Shown: positions 31,467-41,917, counted from the first letter of the stretch. The stretch is DNA of 47,554 nt from Azohydromonas lata NBRC 102462 (GCF_001571085.1 NZ_BCTC01000048.1:1-47554); one strand, 5' to 3'. The notes: generated by a model not told the origin, from the sequence alone. Made by a program: numbers and translations.

Positions 31467-31483
31467 TCTAGCAAGTTGCTAGA
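31467..31483 (-). promoter_or_regulatory. Operator-promoter of the methyltransferase operon
   Basis: A perfect 17-bp palindrome TCTAGCAAGTTGCTAGA. On the minus strand TTGAAA, 17 bp and TAGATT form a good promoter whose spacer and -10 lie under the palindrome, so a bound repressor would block it. A second half-like copy (CAAGCAAGTTGTC) is at 31491. The same core recurs at 32197 beside the CI-like gene. Confidence 0.7.
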
Positions 31484-31643
31484 CCTATTTCAAGCAAGTT
31501 GTCATTGAACTAGGGACACGGCACGGCGCCTCCTCGCCCGCCAAGAACGAGAAGAAGTGCGACGGCTTGGCAGCCGCTTTGAACCGGGTACCCTGCGGGG
31601 ACTGCAGCGGGCGCCGGCTACCCTTCAGCCAAGGGCAAGGGAC

Positions 31644-32120
31644 TCAACCGGCGGACGTCGCTCGCTGCCCTTGCCTGAACAAGGGCCAGAGCCTGCGAAA
31701 CACGGCAGCGACCTCCGCATCCGTGGAGTCATCGCTGATCAGGTCCAGGGCTGCATCAACCAGGACCAGAAACGCTGCCGGCGGAACCGTGACACCGGTC
31801 TCTTCGCAGTGCGCCGCAATGCGGGCAGCCACCCTGCGCCACCGGGCGAGGGCAGGGCTGCCGCTGGCGCCGTCCGCCACCGTATCGTTGTCCATCCAGC
31901 CACGCTCCAGGCCGAAACCCGCTTCGATCGCGCGAGCCATCTCGGTTCCCACGTGGCGCGGCACCCGGCTGCCGTCCTGGCGCCTGGGCCCCAGAGTGCC
32001 GGCAAGGATTTGTTTGATGTACTCCGCTGACGCATTGCCACAGCGCGCAACGACGTCAACGCCGTACGTCCCGCACAGCTCCTCCAGCTTGGCCTTCCGT
32101 CTTTCTTCTGCTGTCTGCAT
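31644..32120 (-). CDS. CI-like HTH repressor
   Basis: A 158-residue protein; ATG 32120 (MQTAEERRKAKLEELCGTYG) is preferred to 32192, which lies in the operator region. Residues ~10-60 form a helix-turn-helix (VVARCGNASAEYIKQILAG), followed by VPRHVGTEMARAIEAGFGLE, as in phage and plasmid CI-type repressors. The C-terminal half is helical and lacks the LexA-type Ser-Lys protease. It diverges from a small Cro/YdaS-like gene across a ~100-bp gap holding TAGCAAGTTGCTA. It probably represses both that gene and the methyltransferase operon through this operator. Confidence 0.65.
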   Translation of the reverse strand: MQTAEERRKAKLEELCGTYGVDVVARCGNASAEYIKQILAGTLGPRRQDGSRVPRHVGTEMARAIEAGFGLERGWMDNDTVADGASGSPALARWRRVAARIAAHCEETGVTVPPAAFLVLVDAALDLISDDSTDAEVAAVFRRLWPLFRQGQRATSAG

Positions 32121-32196
32121 GCCGGCATTGTGGCCGTGCAGCCTGTATGTCGGCGTGCGCCTCAACACGTGGGGAGACGCTACCTGTGCCACAGTC

Positions 32197-32209
32197 TAGC
32201 AAGTTGCTA
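32197..32209 (+). promoter_or_regulatory. Operator between the CI-like and Cro/YdaS-like genes
   Basis: TAGCAAGTTGCTA, identical to the core of the palindrome at 31469-31481. It ends 10 bp before the ATG at 32220 and overlaps a possible -10 (TATGCT). Confidence 0.65.
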
Positions 32210-32219
32210 TGCTTTGAAC

Positions 32220-32462
32220 ATGAGCAGCACTTTTTCCCCTGCTGATCGGCAGCGGTTTCACGAGCGAATCGGCCACAGCGAGCAGTACCTTTACCAGTGC
32301 CTGACTGGGCGGCACGATATAGGAACAGCCGCAGCTGCCCGTGTGGAAAAAATACTTGACGGTGAAGTCCGGCGATGGAATCTCTGCCAAAAGACATGGT
32401 GGCAGCGCTGGCCTGAATTGGTCGGTACAGAAGGGGCGCCGAAAATCCCAGAGCAGTCGTAG
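32220..32462 (+). CDS. Cro/YdaS-like DNA-binding protein
   Basis: An 80-residue protein starting MSSTFSPADRQRFHERIGHS. The pattern is a helix-turn-helix (EQYLYQCLTGRHDIGTAAAA), then VEKILDGEVRRWNLC and WWQRWPELVG. It is the form of YdaS/Cro family proteins, where the last part is the typical WPEL ending. It diverges from the CI-like repressor with a shared operator between them. Together they form a phage-like two-state switch. Whether it acts as Cro or as an antitoxin-like partner cannot be told. Confidence 0.65.
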   Translation: MSSTFSPADRQRFHERIGHSEQYLYQCLTGRHDIGTAAAARVEKILDGEVRRWNLCQKTWWQRWPELVGTEGAPKIPEQS

Positions 32463-32673
32463 ACCTGAGATGGATTCCGATAACCCAGCTGGTCTGGACT
32501 CCATCGCTCGATTCGGTACCAGCTTGACGCACGCGGGTGCGCCGTTCGGGCCTCAAGCTCTTTCCGCCAACGAGCCAAGGCCCTTGGGGCTGGGGCCGCA
32601 ATGCCAATGCCAACTGGCCTACGACGCGTGCGTAGGCTCACAATGAGAGTGCCGAACCCTTTGGACTTTTGCA

Positions 32674-32874
32674 ATGACCTACCGCGTCTATGTGCGCTGG
32701 CCAGACCAGCGCACCAGTGACAAGACCACGACCGAAGACCGCGAGGTGGCGGAATTCGCGTTCGCGAAGCTCACCCGCACGCCTGATCTTCCTTACAACG
32801 GGGCCTTGGGAATTGCCTTTACCCACAATGGTTCTCAAATCGACTACGTGGCCTTCGTACAGGAAAAGAAATAG
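32674..32874 (+). CDS. Small hypothetical protein (66 residues)
   Basis: MTYRVYVRWPDQRTSDKTTT, then a helix (REVAEFAFAKLTRTP), then YNGALGIAFTHNGSQIDYVA. The strand-helix-strand-strand layout is compact and well formed, so it is probably real. No recognised family, and no clear ribosome site. It stands alone between the CI/Cro switch and the large parB gene. Confidence 0.45.
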   Translation: MTYRVYVRWPDQRTSDKTTTEDREVAEFAFAKLTRTPDLPYNGALGIAFTHNGSQIDYVAFVQEKK

Positions 32875-33171
32875 CAGCGGTCGCTGCGCTTGGATGCCAC
32901 AGCGTCGTCACGAGCGAAATGCAGCGGAAGCTTCCGCAATAAATCGATTATATTGGAAACACAGACCCATTAAGAATAAGCCGAACCACTGCACCAATAA
33001 ATCAATTTTGAACTTATAAACAGAATACATCTTGCGCCAATATAACCATTATTGGGTCAGCATTACTACCCCTGTACCCATCCACAGTGATATATTAGCT
33101 CCATGGCCTGGAAGTAATTCCAAGTCTGCGTACCGGGCGGCTTCCCGGTCCTTCATTGGTTGGAGCCTAAA
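32875..33171. other. AT-rich leader of the large parB gene
   Basis: 297 bp without a gene, clearly richer in A+T than the surroundings. It holds a weak inverted repeat CCAATA / TATTGG (33037-33055). The promoter of the large parB gene should lie here, but no clear -35/-10 pair stands out. Confidence 0.35.
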
Positions 33172-35124
33172 ATGGATTTATCCGAACAGCTTCAGGTCGC
33201 GCAAGCCGCCGCAAAGGTGGCCGGGCAGGAAATCACCATCCCGCTCAAGCATATTTATCGCGATGCCCTTAATGTCCGCAAAAAGAAATCCAAGCAGAGC
33301 ATCAAGGAGCTTGCTGCGCTCATTTATTCGCAAGGCCTTCTGCAAAATCTCGTAATTCGCGCGGAACTCAAGGGCGTCAAAGGCAAGAAGGAGCGTGTGC
33401 CCACGGGACGCTACGGCGTGGTGGCCGGTGGGCGGCGACTGGAGGCGCTGCACCTGCTGTTCACCGAAGGCAAGATTGCTGCGGACTACCCCGTGCGCTG
33501 CCTGCTGGTGTCGCAGCAGGACGCCGTGTCGGTATCGTGCGCCGAGAACTGCGGTCGTGAGCCGCTGCATGGCAGCGACCTGTACGACGCATTCCGCGCC
33601 ATGGCCGATGAAGGCAGGACGGCGGCGCAGATCGCAGACGCCTGGGGCGTGAGCACGCTCACCGTGGAGCGCCGGCTCAAGCTTGCCGATGTAAGCCCTA
33701 AGCTCATGGCGCTGTACCGTGAGGACGGCATTGAGCTTGAGCAATTGATGGTACTGACCCTTGTCGATGATCACGCAACTCAAGAGGCATTGTGGTTTCA
33801 TGCGCCGCAGCATGAACGCTCGGCGTACACGCTGCGCAGCAAAATTACCGGGGGCAATGTGCCGCCCACGCACCCGCTGGTGCAGTACGTGGGCTTTGCA
33901 GCCTATGAAGCGGCGGGCGGCGCCGTGCTGCGCGATCTGTTCTCCAACGACGAGGCCGCGCCCGGCTACGTGACGGATCGCCCCTTGTTGGAGCGGCTGG
34001 CGCTGGAGGCCCTGGAACGCGAGGTGGAAGTCCTGCGCGCCGAAGGCTGGAGCTGGGTTCAGGCGCGCACCAGCTTCACCTACAGCGACCGCCAAGCTTT
34101 CGATCAATGCCGCATGGTCTATGTCGAGCCCAGCGAGGAACAACAGCAGCGGCTCGACGCGCTGGAAGCGCGCCTTTCCGAATTGGATGCCCAGCTTGAA
34201 GACCTGGCCCCCGAGGCACCGGAAATTGCCGAGCTTGAAGCGCAGCAGGAGCAGGCCAACAGCGAACGCGAAGCGGTGGAGCAGAGCTTGCGGCACATCG
34301 ACCCGCGCGACTTGCCCGTGGCGGGGGCTGTCGTGTACGTGGACTCCAGCGGCAAGGTGGCCGTCACCCGCGAGCTGGTCCGCATCGAAGACCGCAAGGC
34401 CCAGGCCGCGCAGAACTCAGCCACGGCGTCGGCATCCGGTGGTCAGCACGGGGACACGGGCTCGGCACCCGCCAAGCAGCCCAGGCCTGAGTTTTCGGAA
34501 AAGCTGCTGCGCCAGTTGACGGCGCATCGCACGGCGGCACTGCGTGCCATGCTCGCCAACAACCCGGCTGTGGCGCTGCGCGTGCTGGCATGGCAACTGG
34601 CGCTGCGAACCGGCCTGGGCTCCGAGTTGAGCCGCGACGACGCGCCGGTGGAGATTCGCGCGGACGTGGTGGACGTGCGCAAGGAAGGGCCCGATCTGGC
34701 TGCGTGCCGCGCACAGCAGGAAATGGACGCCCACAGGGAGCGTTGGAGCGGGGCGCTGCCGCGCGAAGCACAGTCGCTGCTGGCGTGGGTGCTGAAGGCT
34801 GACGATGTGCACGTGCTCGACCTGCTGGCTGTTTGCACCGCGAGCACGCTCAACACGGTGCAGGGCAGGGAGTCGCCGCAACCCATTGCCGACGCCATCG
34901 CTACCGCCGTGGGCCTGGACATGGCCGATTTCTGGCAGCCCTCGGTAGAGGGCTACTTGGCTGCCGTGCCCAAGGCCAAGGTGCTGGACGCCGTGAGCGA
35001 AGCCGTGTCGCCTGAAGCCGCTCGCAAGCTCGACGGCCTGAAGAAGGACGCGCTGGTGGCCCAGGCTCAGCAGCAACTCGACGGCAAGCGCTGGCTGCCG
35101 TCTGTCCTGCGAGCTAGGAACTGA
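33172..35124 (+). CDS. Large plasmid-type ParB/RepB/Spo0J family protein
   Basis: A 650-residue protein; ATG 33172 has GGAG 6 bases upstream (a TTG at 33160 is also in frame). Residues ~20-130 are the ParB N-terminal domain (IPLKHIYRDALNVRKK, then GRYGVVAGGRRLEALHLL). A helix-turn-helix follows near 145-180 (TAAQIADAWGVSTLTVERRL). Residues ~320-375 form a coiled coil (EQQQRLDALEARLSELDAQL). The C-terminal ~250 residues are helical and alanine-rich. Proteins of this size occur widely on plasmids and integrative elements, usually without a ParA next to them. They may act in maintenance or gene control rather than partition. It is unrelated in detail to the smaller ParB at 12967. Confidence 0.8.
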   Translation: MDLSEQLQVAQAAAKVAGQEITIPLKHIYRDALNVRKKKSKQSIKELAALIYSQGLLQNLVIRAELKGVKGKKERVPTGRYGVVAGGRRLEALHLLFTEGKIAADYPVRCLLVSQQDAVSVSCAENCGREPLHGSDLYDAFRAMADEGRTAAQIADAWGVSTLTVERRLKLADVSPKLMALYREDGIELEQLMVLTLVDDHATQEALWFHAPQHERSAYTLRSKITGGNVPPTHPLVQYVGFAAYEAAGGAVLRDLFSNDEAAPGYVTDRPLLERLALEALEREVEVLRAEGWSWVQARTSFTYSDRQAFDQCRMVYVEPSEEQQQRLDALEARLSELDAQLEDLAPEAPEIAELEAQQEQANSEREAVEQSLRHIDPRDLPVAGAVVYVDSSGKVAVTRELVRIEDRKAQAAQNSATASASGGQHGDTGSAPAKQPRPEFSEKLLRQLTAHRTAALRAMLANNPAVALRVLAWQLALRTGLGSELSRDDAPVEIRADVVDVRKEGPDLAACRAQQEMDAHRERWSGALPREAQSLLAWVLKADDVHVLDLLAVCTASTLNTVQGRESPQPIADAIATAVGLDMADFWQPSVEGYLAAVPKAKVLDAVSEAVSPEAARKLDGLKKDALVAQAQQQLDGKRWLPSVLRARN

Positions 35125-35371
35125 ACCAGCTTCTCGTCAGTCCCCGAGCCTGTACCGGGGGCTGGCGGTTGAGGCTGGGCAGGCGGGGGGCTGGGCACCG
35201 TCGCCGCAGGGCGGCTGGCCTGCCGGCGCTGCTGTCCTGGCCGACGCCGCTGGCGCCCACCCCAGCCGCCGAAAACGGCACCGTGCACCGCTGACGGCTG
35301 GTCAACGGCACTGCGCAAGGTGTTGCCGGGCAGCTTGGCGGGCTGGCGCGAGGTCATCAAGGACCCGAGAC

Positions 35372-36310
35372 ATGGAAAACCTGCTGACACAGTCGCAGCG
35401 AGATGCGTTGCGCCGCGCGCTCGATGGCCGGCTGCTGGCGCTGTGTTTCGGCGCCGGCGTGGACTCCACCGCCATGATCGCGGCGCTGCATGCCGCAGGC
35501 ATCGAGCCCGATGTGATGACGTTCGCAAACACCGGCGGGGAAAAGCCCCTGAGCCTGCAGCACCTGGAGCGGGTGAACGCGGTCTTGCGCGGCTGGGGCT
35601 GGCGCGAGATTCACGAGGTGCAGCTCAAGCCAAAAGCGCAAACCGGCTATTCGACGCTGGAAGGCAACTGCCTCAAGAACGAAACGCTGCCCAGCCTCGC
35701 GTTTGGCATGAAGTCCTGCAGCATCAAGTGGAAGCAGCAGCCCCAGGACAACTTCCTGAAGGGCGTCACGCGAGGCCCCAATGCGTGCGCGCCCCACCCG
35801 CTGTGGTTGCGCGCGCAGGCCAGCGGGCAGCGCATTGTCAAGCTCATCGGCTACGACGCTGGCAAGGCGGACTTGAGGCGCACGGCAAGCCTTGCAGACA
35901 GCGATGGCACCTTCGACTTCATCTACCCGCTGCAGTTCCTGGGCTGGACCCGCCTGGACTGCGTGCGCGCCATCGCGCGGTACCTGGGCTCGCACCTTGT
36001 GCCGATCAAGAGCGCGTGCTGGTTCTGTCCGGCCAGCAAGGAGTGGGAGTTGTGGTGGCTTGCCGCCGAGCTGCCCGAGTTGCTGGAGCGCGCCCTGTTC
36101 ATGGAACGACGCGCTCTCACGGGCAAGCACAGTCGCTTTGACGAAGTGGAGTTCGGCGCGAGCTGGGAATGGGGTAGACGGACTCCAAGTGCAGAAAGGT
36201 GCGCCTGCAGTTGCACCCGGTTGCAGGCAATCGAATTAGGGTTGCTACTTATTCAACAACCTCCAGACGACAGTAGCTGGGCGATGGCAGCACCCACTTT
36301 CACCCGGTAG
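35372..36310 (+). pseudogene. PAPS-reductase-like protein cut by a Tn3-family end
   Basis: The first ~266 residues belong to the phosphoadenosine-phosphosulfate reductase / PP-loop superfamily. LALCFGAGVDSTAM is a variant of the SGGxDS nucleotide loop, and CSIKWKQQP and ACWFCPASKEW bear cysteines. Plasmid and phage members of this family have unknown substrates; some relatives (DndC) act in DNA phosphorothioation. ATG 35372 has AAGGA upstream. At 36171 the sequence becomes a Tn3-type terminal repeat, and the last ~46 residues up to 36310 are encoded by the transposon. The loss is C-terminal, so function may be lost or kept. Confidence 0.7.
36171..36208 (+). repeat. Tn3-family terminal inverted repeat (left end)
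   Basis: GGGGTAGACGGACTCC followed by AAGTGCAGAAAGGTGCG. The GGGGT start and the inner AGTGCA-AAG-TG block resemble the ends of IS1071 as I remember them. It interrupts the PAPS-reductase-like gene. No matching right end is seen in the window, so it is beyond 47554 or has been lost. Confidence 0.55.
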
Positions 36311-36343
36311 AGTCGGCGGCCCACTTTCTGCGCCGAGGCAGCC

Positions 36344-39285
36344 ATGTCCGCCTTTGCCGACCGCTTCGTTGGATGCGACTGCCTGCCAGGGCGGCTGAGC
36401 GAGTTCGACCGGGAGCACTTCTTCACGCTCACCAAGGTGGACGTCGATGCCCTGAAAGATCAGTTTCGCGAAGGGCATCAGCTGGCCGCGGCTTTGATGG
36501 TGCTGTTCATGCGCGTGGCCGGGCGCACCCTGGATGGCTTCACGGTCATACCGCGCAACCTGCTGCGCTACGTGGCCGGCACTCTCGGCGTGGCGGCCCC
36601 GTCCATCGCCAGCCTGAGGTCGATCTACGGCCGCAAGCAGACGCTCTTCGCCCACCAGCGCTGGGCCAAGGAATACCTCGGCCTGACCGAGCTCGATTCC
36701 GAGCAGGAACGAAGCCTCATGTCAGCGCTGGAAGTGCAGGCGCAGGATGCCGCACACACCGACGATCTGGTACAGGCGGCCAGGCACTGGCTGTTCACGC
36801 GCCGCATCCTGATTCCTTCGACCCGCCGGCTGCTGGACTGGGCGCGGGACGCCTTTGCCAAGATTGAGGCGCAGATCGTGATCTGCGTGGCCGACGCCGT
36901 GGGCCGCGAGAAGGCCGCAAAGCTGCTGCTGGCCGTCCATGCTCCACGGCCCGGCACGGACGTCAACCGCATCGAGTGGCTCAAGACGCCGCCCAGGCGC
37001 CACAGCCCCACCACACTGGCCGAGACGCTGGAGAAGGTGCGCTACCTCAAGACGCTGGGCGCGCATGAATGGGACCTTTCCGGCGTGGTGCTGGCGCGGC
37101 AGCAGGCTTACGCTCGCCAGATACAGGCCCGGCGACCCTACAGGTCCCGCGATATCAAGCTCGTCGCGCAACTCGTCGAGGTGGTGTGCTTCCTGCGCGT
37201 GACGCTGCTGGAGCTCACCGACACGGCGCTGCATCTGGCCAGCCGGCGCACGCAGCAGCTCGTGCGCTCGGCAGCCGAGCGTGCCCGCACCCGGCACGCC
37301 CAGGAAAGCGCGAGCCAGCTGCGGCAGGCCGCGCTGGCCAAGGCGGTGCTGCACGACGCTACGAAATCCTGGGAGGAGCGGGTCCTCAAGGCGCAGGAAC
37401 TGCTGACCGCGGTCGGCGATGCCGTGCCGGTCAGTTTTGCGTCGCGCGTGCGAAAGGCGCTCGCTGAGGACGCGACCCGGGTCCATGCCTGCCTCGATGT
37501 TCTTTCAGGGCTGGAGTTCCACGGGCGGGCCAAGGACGCCGGCCTTGAGCAATGGCAGGCCTGGACCACACTGCGTTCCCGGTTCGGCCGCGAGGGCATC
37601 GGGCGTGACGAGATCCCAGATGTAGGGGCGGCCTGGCGGAGCCTGGTGCAGCAGTCGGATCGCAAGGCAGGCTGGCGTGCCTTCGAGGCCAGCACGATGC
37701 TGGCATTGCGGCGCAGCCTGCGCCGCGGCTCGGTGTGGATCGACCATTCCTTGAGCTTCCAGGGCCAAGAGCAGTTGCTCATTCCGCCACAGCAGTGGGC
37801 GTTGGAGCAACGCGAGCACGTGGAGCTGCTGGGCGTACCGGGATCGTTCGACGCGCTGCTGATGCCGTTGGTGGCCGCCATCCACGCGGGCATGCAGGCC
37901 CTGGTGGAGGCGCTGCGCGTGGGCAAGGTGGAAATCGGCACGGATCGCATGCTGCACCTGCCCGCCTTGACGGCGCTGCCCGACGATGGCGAACCGGTGC
38001 GCACGCGCGAGGCCATCTACCGGCGCATCGGCGACGTCCAGCTGCCTGACCTCATCCTTGAGGTGGACGCCGCAACCAACTTCAGCGATGCGCTGCTGGG
38101 GCACCGGGCAGCTTCCTCGCAGGAGCTCATCGCGGTGTACGGTGCGCTGCTGGCGCACGGCACGGACCTCGATGCTCGGGGCGTGGCGCACATGATTCCA
38201 GGGCTGGATGCCGCTCAGATCCTGGTGGCCATGCGCGCCATCGAGGGCAGCGGCCGGCTGCGCCGAGCCAACGAGCGCGTGGCCGAGTTCCAGGGCCGCA
38301 TCCCGCTGGCCGCACTCTGGGGCGACGGCGACAAGGCGTCGAGCGACATGCTCGCCCTCGACGCGTCACGGCACCTGTGGAACGCGCGCGTCGATCCGCG
38401 CCGGCGCACCTACGCCGCGGGCATCTACACCCACCTGCGCGACCGCTGGGGCATCGTCTACGACCAGCCCATCGTGCTGGGCGAGCGCCAGGCCGGCGCC
38501 GCCATCGAGGGCGTGGAGCAGCACAACCGCGTCGAGGACCGCATCCGGCTGTCACTGGTTGCGTGCGATACCCACGGCTGGACGGACGCCGCGATGGGCA
38601 TTGCGAAGCTCCTGGGGTTCGACCTGTGTCCGCGCCTGCGAGACTTGGCGGAACGCAAGCTTTTTCTGCCCAGGCCTACCTGATTCCCGACGAGCTGGAT
38701 GCCGTGACGGAGCGACGCGTTTCCCTCAAGGCCATCGAGCGTGGCTGGCCGGAGCTGCTGCGCCTGGCCGCGTCCATCCGCAGCGGCCGGGTGTCGGCAG
38801 CACAGGTGATGCAGCGCTTCGGTTCGGCGGCGAGGGGCGATCCCGTGCACCGGGCCGCGGAGCATCTGGGACGGCTGCTCAGAACCGTATTCCTGTGCGA
38901 TTACTTGGCCGTGGCGGACTTCCGGCGCGAGATCCACACGCTGCTCTCGCGAGGGGAATCCGTGCACCAACTCCAGCGCGCGGTCTACAGCGGCCGGATC
39001 GCGCCCGAGCGTGGTCGGCGTCCTGACGAACTGCGGGCAATCTCGGGTGCTCACGCACTGATCGCGAATTGCGTCATCGCGTGGAATTCCAGCAGGATGC
39101 ACAAGGTGGTCCTTGCACTGCGCGACAGCGGCATGCGCATCGAAGACGAGTGGCTGCGGCACATCGGACCGGCGCATTTCGGGCACATCAATTTCCGAGG
39201 CACGATGCGTTTTGGCGTCGAGCGGTTTGCACAGTCGTTGATCGACGACAGCGGCGGCGCGGCTCGCCAGTCTCGACTGATCTGA
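36344..39285 (+). pseudogene. tnpA: Tn3-family (IS1071-like) transposase TnpA, frameshifted
   Basis: A transposase of about 980 residues in two frames. The first frame (36344-38683) starts MSAFADRFVGCDCLPGRLSE and ends KLFLPRPT. The second, to 39285, continues AYLIPDELDAVTERRVSLKA and holds the typical C-terminal HFGHINFRGTMRF of Tn3 transposases. One missing G in the run near 38672 (CCCAGGCC) would restore LPRAYLIPDELD, so this is either a true mutation or a sequence error. No resolvase gene is beside it, as for IS1071. It mobilises the unit together with the terminal repeat at 36171, and the metal genes downstream may be its cargo. Confidence 0.85.
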
Positions 39286-39422
39286 ACAGATGCTTCCGCC
39301 TTGCCTGGAAAGTCCTGCTGCGGCACGAGCCGCGTGTCAGCAGCGCCCACGATGGAAGGGTGGACCAATGCGTGTCGTCGCCTGCGGCCCAGTGAACAGC
39401 GGTGGTTCATCACAATGGCGCG

Positions 39423-39743
39423 ATGAGAACCTTTGCGTTGTTCGTGGCCACGGCGCTGGCCGAGATTCTGGGCTGCTACCTGCCATACCTGTGGCTCAAG
39501 CAGGGCCGCTCAATGCTGTTGCTGATCCCCGCGGCCGTGAGCCTGGCGCTGTTCGCGTGGCTGCTGACGCTGCACGAAACGGCTGCCGGACGGGTCTATG
39601 CGGCCTATGGCGGCGTCTACATCGGCGTGGCACTGCTGTGGTTGTGGGCCGTCGATCAAATTCGTCCGACGGCCTGGGACGTGGCCGGCGCAGCCGTGGC
39701 GATGGCTGGCATGGGCATCATCATGTTCCAGCCCGCGAGATAG
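39423..39743 (+). CDS. YnfA/UPF0060 family small membrane protein
   Basis: A 106-residue inner-membrane protein with four predicted membrane helices ([20 protein letters not shown], then [19 protein letters not shown], then [20 protein letters not shown], then [18 protein letters not shown]). The size and the [13 protein letters not shown] and AAYGGVYI patterns match YnfA, a small-multidrug-resistance-like family. ATG 39423 (MRTFALF) is preferred to 39402. The gene lies between the Tn3 transposase and czcS, a place where it is often seen in metal-resistance islands. Transport substrate unknown. Confidence 0.85.
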   Translation: MRTFALFVATALAEILGCYLPYLWLKQGRSMLLLIPAAVSLALFAWLLTLHETAAGRVYAAYGGVYIGVALLWLWAVDQIRPTAWDVAGAAVAMAGMGIIMFQPAR

Positions 39744-39832
39744 GCCCCTTCCACGCTGATTCTCTTCGGCACTGCAATGGCCGCCGCAGGCAGGGCACAG
39801 GTGCAGTGCGTCGCAGTCGGCCGGAGCCGGCA

Positions 39833-41194
39833 TCAGCGCTGGCGATCTTCAGCGCTCGCCACCGTTACCGAGGCGGGCAGTCGCAGGCCTATGCTGGTCC
39901 GGCCGGAACGCGAGTCCGCGAACGCCTGCCCCTCGTGCATTCGCGCAATGGCGGCCACGATGGCCAGTCCCAGGCCGTGATTGAGGTCGCTGTGCTCGCG
40001 CGAGGCTTCCGCCCTGTAGAAGCGATCGAAGAGGCGCGGCAAGTGCTCGGGCCCGATGTCCTCGCCCTGGTTGCTCACGACCAGCTGCAGCACATCAGGC
40101 GAAGGCATCGCGATTTTCACCTCCACGGCGGTGCCCGGGCTGGCGTAGCGGGTGGCGTTGGCCAGCAGGTTGGACAGGGCGCGGCGCAACAGGGCCGCGT
40201 CGAAGGCGCCCGAGGCGTCGCCGGTCACGCGTGACTGCAAGCCGGCGTCCTGCAACGCCGCGTCGTGAAACTCCACGACCTCGTTGACGAGCTCGGCGAC
40301 GCTGGCCATGGGGACGCGGCGAGCCCTGGCCCCGCGATCCGCCTTGGACAGGAAGAGCATGTCGTTGACGATCCCCGAAAGCCGCCGCAGGTCATCGAGG
40401 TTGGTGCCGATGACTTCCTGCAATTCCTGCACGGAGCGAGGCCGGCTCAGGGCGATTTCGCTGTGGCCGATGAGCGCCGTTAGGGGCGTGCGCAGCTCAT
40501 GGGCGACGTCGGCGTTGAACGCTTCGAGTTGCGCATAGGCCCGCTCCAGCCTTTGCAGCAGTCCATTGAACTGCTCCACGACGGGTTGCATCTCCTCCGG
40601 TTGGCCGGTGCCGTCAAGCCGGCTGTGCAGACCCGCAGGCTCGATGGAGCGGATCTGGCGCGACAGCGCCAACACGGGCATGAGGCTGCGGCGCACGAGC
40701 ACGGAGCCGGTCAGCGAAATCAGCGTCGCCCCGGCCAGGGCGCTGACCAGCAGGATGGCCGCCAGGCGATCCAGCAAGCTGTCGTCCAGGGCCGTGTCCA
40801 GCGTCAGCGCACCACGGATCGAGCCCTGGGGATCCAGGGGCCAAGGCCGCTTGAATGTGGCTTTCCGCGTGTGGTCCTGGCTGCCTTGCATCGCGTGCTC
40901 GTACAGCGGCTTGCCGTCAGGCAGTTCCAGGCGCAGCCCAATGCCCGGCGTGCCGACGAAGAAGTCGTCAAGCTTGTGGCGCAACGTCGCTGGATCGGCA
41001 TTGGCGGCAGCTTCCTCGATCAGATGCTCGACCACGGCCTGGCGCTGCTCCAGCGTTTCCTGCTCCCGGATGGAAAGGCTCCAGGCCGTGGCAAGGTAGA
41101 CCCCCATCGCCACCAGCGCCAGTCCCATCAGGCTTTGGATCGCCGACCAGACCGACAGGCGCCATACCAGCGACCGTGCCGGCGTCCCCCTCAC
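39833..41194 (-). CDS. czcS: Sensor histidine kinase of the Czc/Cus type
   Basis: A 453-residue membrane kinase. Two membrane helices (about 10-38 and 143-165) flank a ~100-residue periplasmic sensor part. A HAMP linker follows, then the HisKA box with phospho-acceptor H232 ([18 protein letters not shown]). The ATPase domain has the N box ([15 protein letters not shown]) and a G box (GLGLAIV). It starts at a GTG overlapping the czcR stop by GTGA. In this family the kinase senses periplasmic Zn, Cd, Co or Cu and phosphorylates its partner, here CzcR; the exact metal cannot be read from sequence. It converges on the YnfA-like gene. Confidence 0.88.
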   Translation of the reverse strand: MRGTPARSLVWRLSVWSAIQSLMGLALVAMGVYLATAWSLSIREQETLEQRQAVVEHLIEEAAANADPATLRHKLDDFFVGTPGIGLRLELPDGKPLYEHAMQGSQDHTRKATFKRPWPLDPQGSIRGALTLDTALDDSLLDRLAAILLVSALAGATLISLTGSVLVRRSLMPVLALSRQIRSIEPAGLHSRLDGTGQPEEMQPVVEQFNGLLQRLERAYAQLEAFNADVAHELRTPLTALIGHSEIALSRPRSVQELQEVIGTNLDDLRRLSGIVNDMLFLSKADRGARARRVPMASVAELVNEVVEFHDAALQDAGLQSRVTGDASGAFDAALLRRALSNLLANATRYASPGTAVEVKIAMPSPDVLQLVVSNQGEDIGPEHLPRLFDRFYRAEASREHSDLNHGLGLAIVAAIARMHEGQAFADSRSGRTSIGLRLPASVTVASAEDRQR

Positions 41195-41883
41195 GGTGCA
41201 TGGTCCTCGAGCACGTAGCCCATGCCGCGCACGGTGTGCAGCAGCTTCGTCTCGAAGGGATCATCGAGCTTGCTGCGCAAGCGCCTGACGGCGACGTCCA
41301 CCACGTTGGTGTCGCTGTCGAAGTTCATGTCCCAGACCTGCTCGGCAATGACGGTGCGCGAGAGCACTTCGCCCCGGCGGCGAAGCAGCAGGGTCAGTAG
41401 CAGGAATTCCTTGGCCGTGAGGTTCAGGCGCTGCCCCGCCCGGGTGGCGCGCCGGCGCACCAGGTCCAGCTCCAGGTCCGCCAGGCGCAGCCGGTTGGCG
41501 TCCAGTTCCGCGTGCTGCGGCTGTTGCGCGCCGCGGCGCAGCAGCGCCTGCACGCGGGCCAGCAACTCTGAGAATGCGAACGGTTTGACGAGGTAATCGT
41601 CGGCACCTTGCTGCAGGCCGTGCACACGGTCGTCCACCGCATCGCGGGCCGTGAGCATCAGTACCGGCGTGGCAAGCACGGCCCGCAAGGCGCGCAACAC
41701 GGCGAAGCCGTCGATGCCCGGCAACATCACGTCCAGCAGCACCAGGTCGTAGCTGCCCTCAAGCGCCAGATGCAGGCCGTCCGGACCGTTGTGAGCCAGG
41801 TCCACGGCGTAGCCGTTTTCCGTCAGTCCCTTGTGCAGGTATTCGGCGACCCGCTTCTCATCCTCGACCACCAGTATTCGCAT
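41191..41883 (-). CDS. czcR: OmpR-family response regulator of the Czc/Cus type
   Basis: A 230-residue regulator. The receiver domain (1-120) has the acidic pair ED near 7-8, the phospho-acceptor D51 ([12 protein letters not shown]) and K near 102 ([13 protein letters not shown]). The winged-helix DNA-binding domain (about 130-225) ends [20 protein letters not shown], then GYVLE, as in CusR/CzcR. It forms an operon with czcS. A CusR-like box lies 35 bp upstream of its start (41918), so it may control itself and the divergent genes; a second box stands at 43248. Confidence 0.9.
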   Translation of the reverse strand: MRILVVEDEKRVAEYLHKGLTENGYAVDLAHNGPDGLHLALEGSYDLVLLDVMLPGIDGFAVLRALRAVLATPVLMLTARDAVDDRVHGLQQGADDYLVKPFAFSELLARVQALLRRGAQQPQHAELDANRLRLADLELDLVRRRATRAGQRLNLTAKEFLLLTLLLRRRGEVLSRTVIAEQVWDMNFDSDTNVVDVAVRRLRSKLDDPFETKLLHTVRGMGYVLEDHAP

Positions 41884-41917
41884 CGCGCGATTGTCGCCAT
41901 TTCAGTCGCTGGGGAAG

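Noticed and set aside
31630-31680. Inverted repeat GGCAAGGG / CCCTTGCC near the end of the CI-like gene
   Set aside because: The stem is only 8 bp with a loop of about 30 bases and partly lies in coding sequence; not convincing as a terminator.
33178-34296. 372-codon minus-strand frame
   Set aside because: Antisense shadow of the large parB gene, which has clear ParB motifs and a ribosome site.
35320-36141. 273-codon plus-strand frame
   Set aside because: Overlaps the PAPS-reductase-like gene in another frame; that gene has recognisable motifs.
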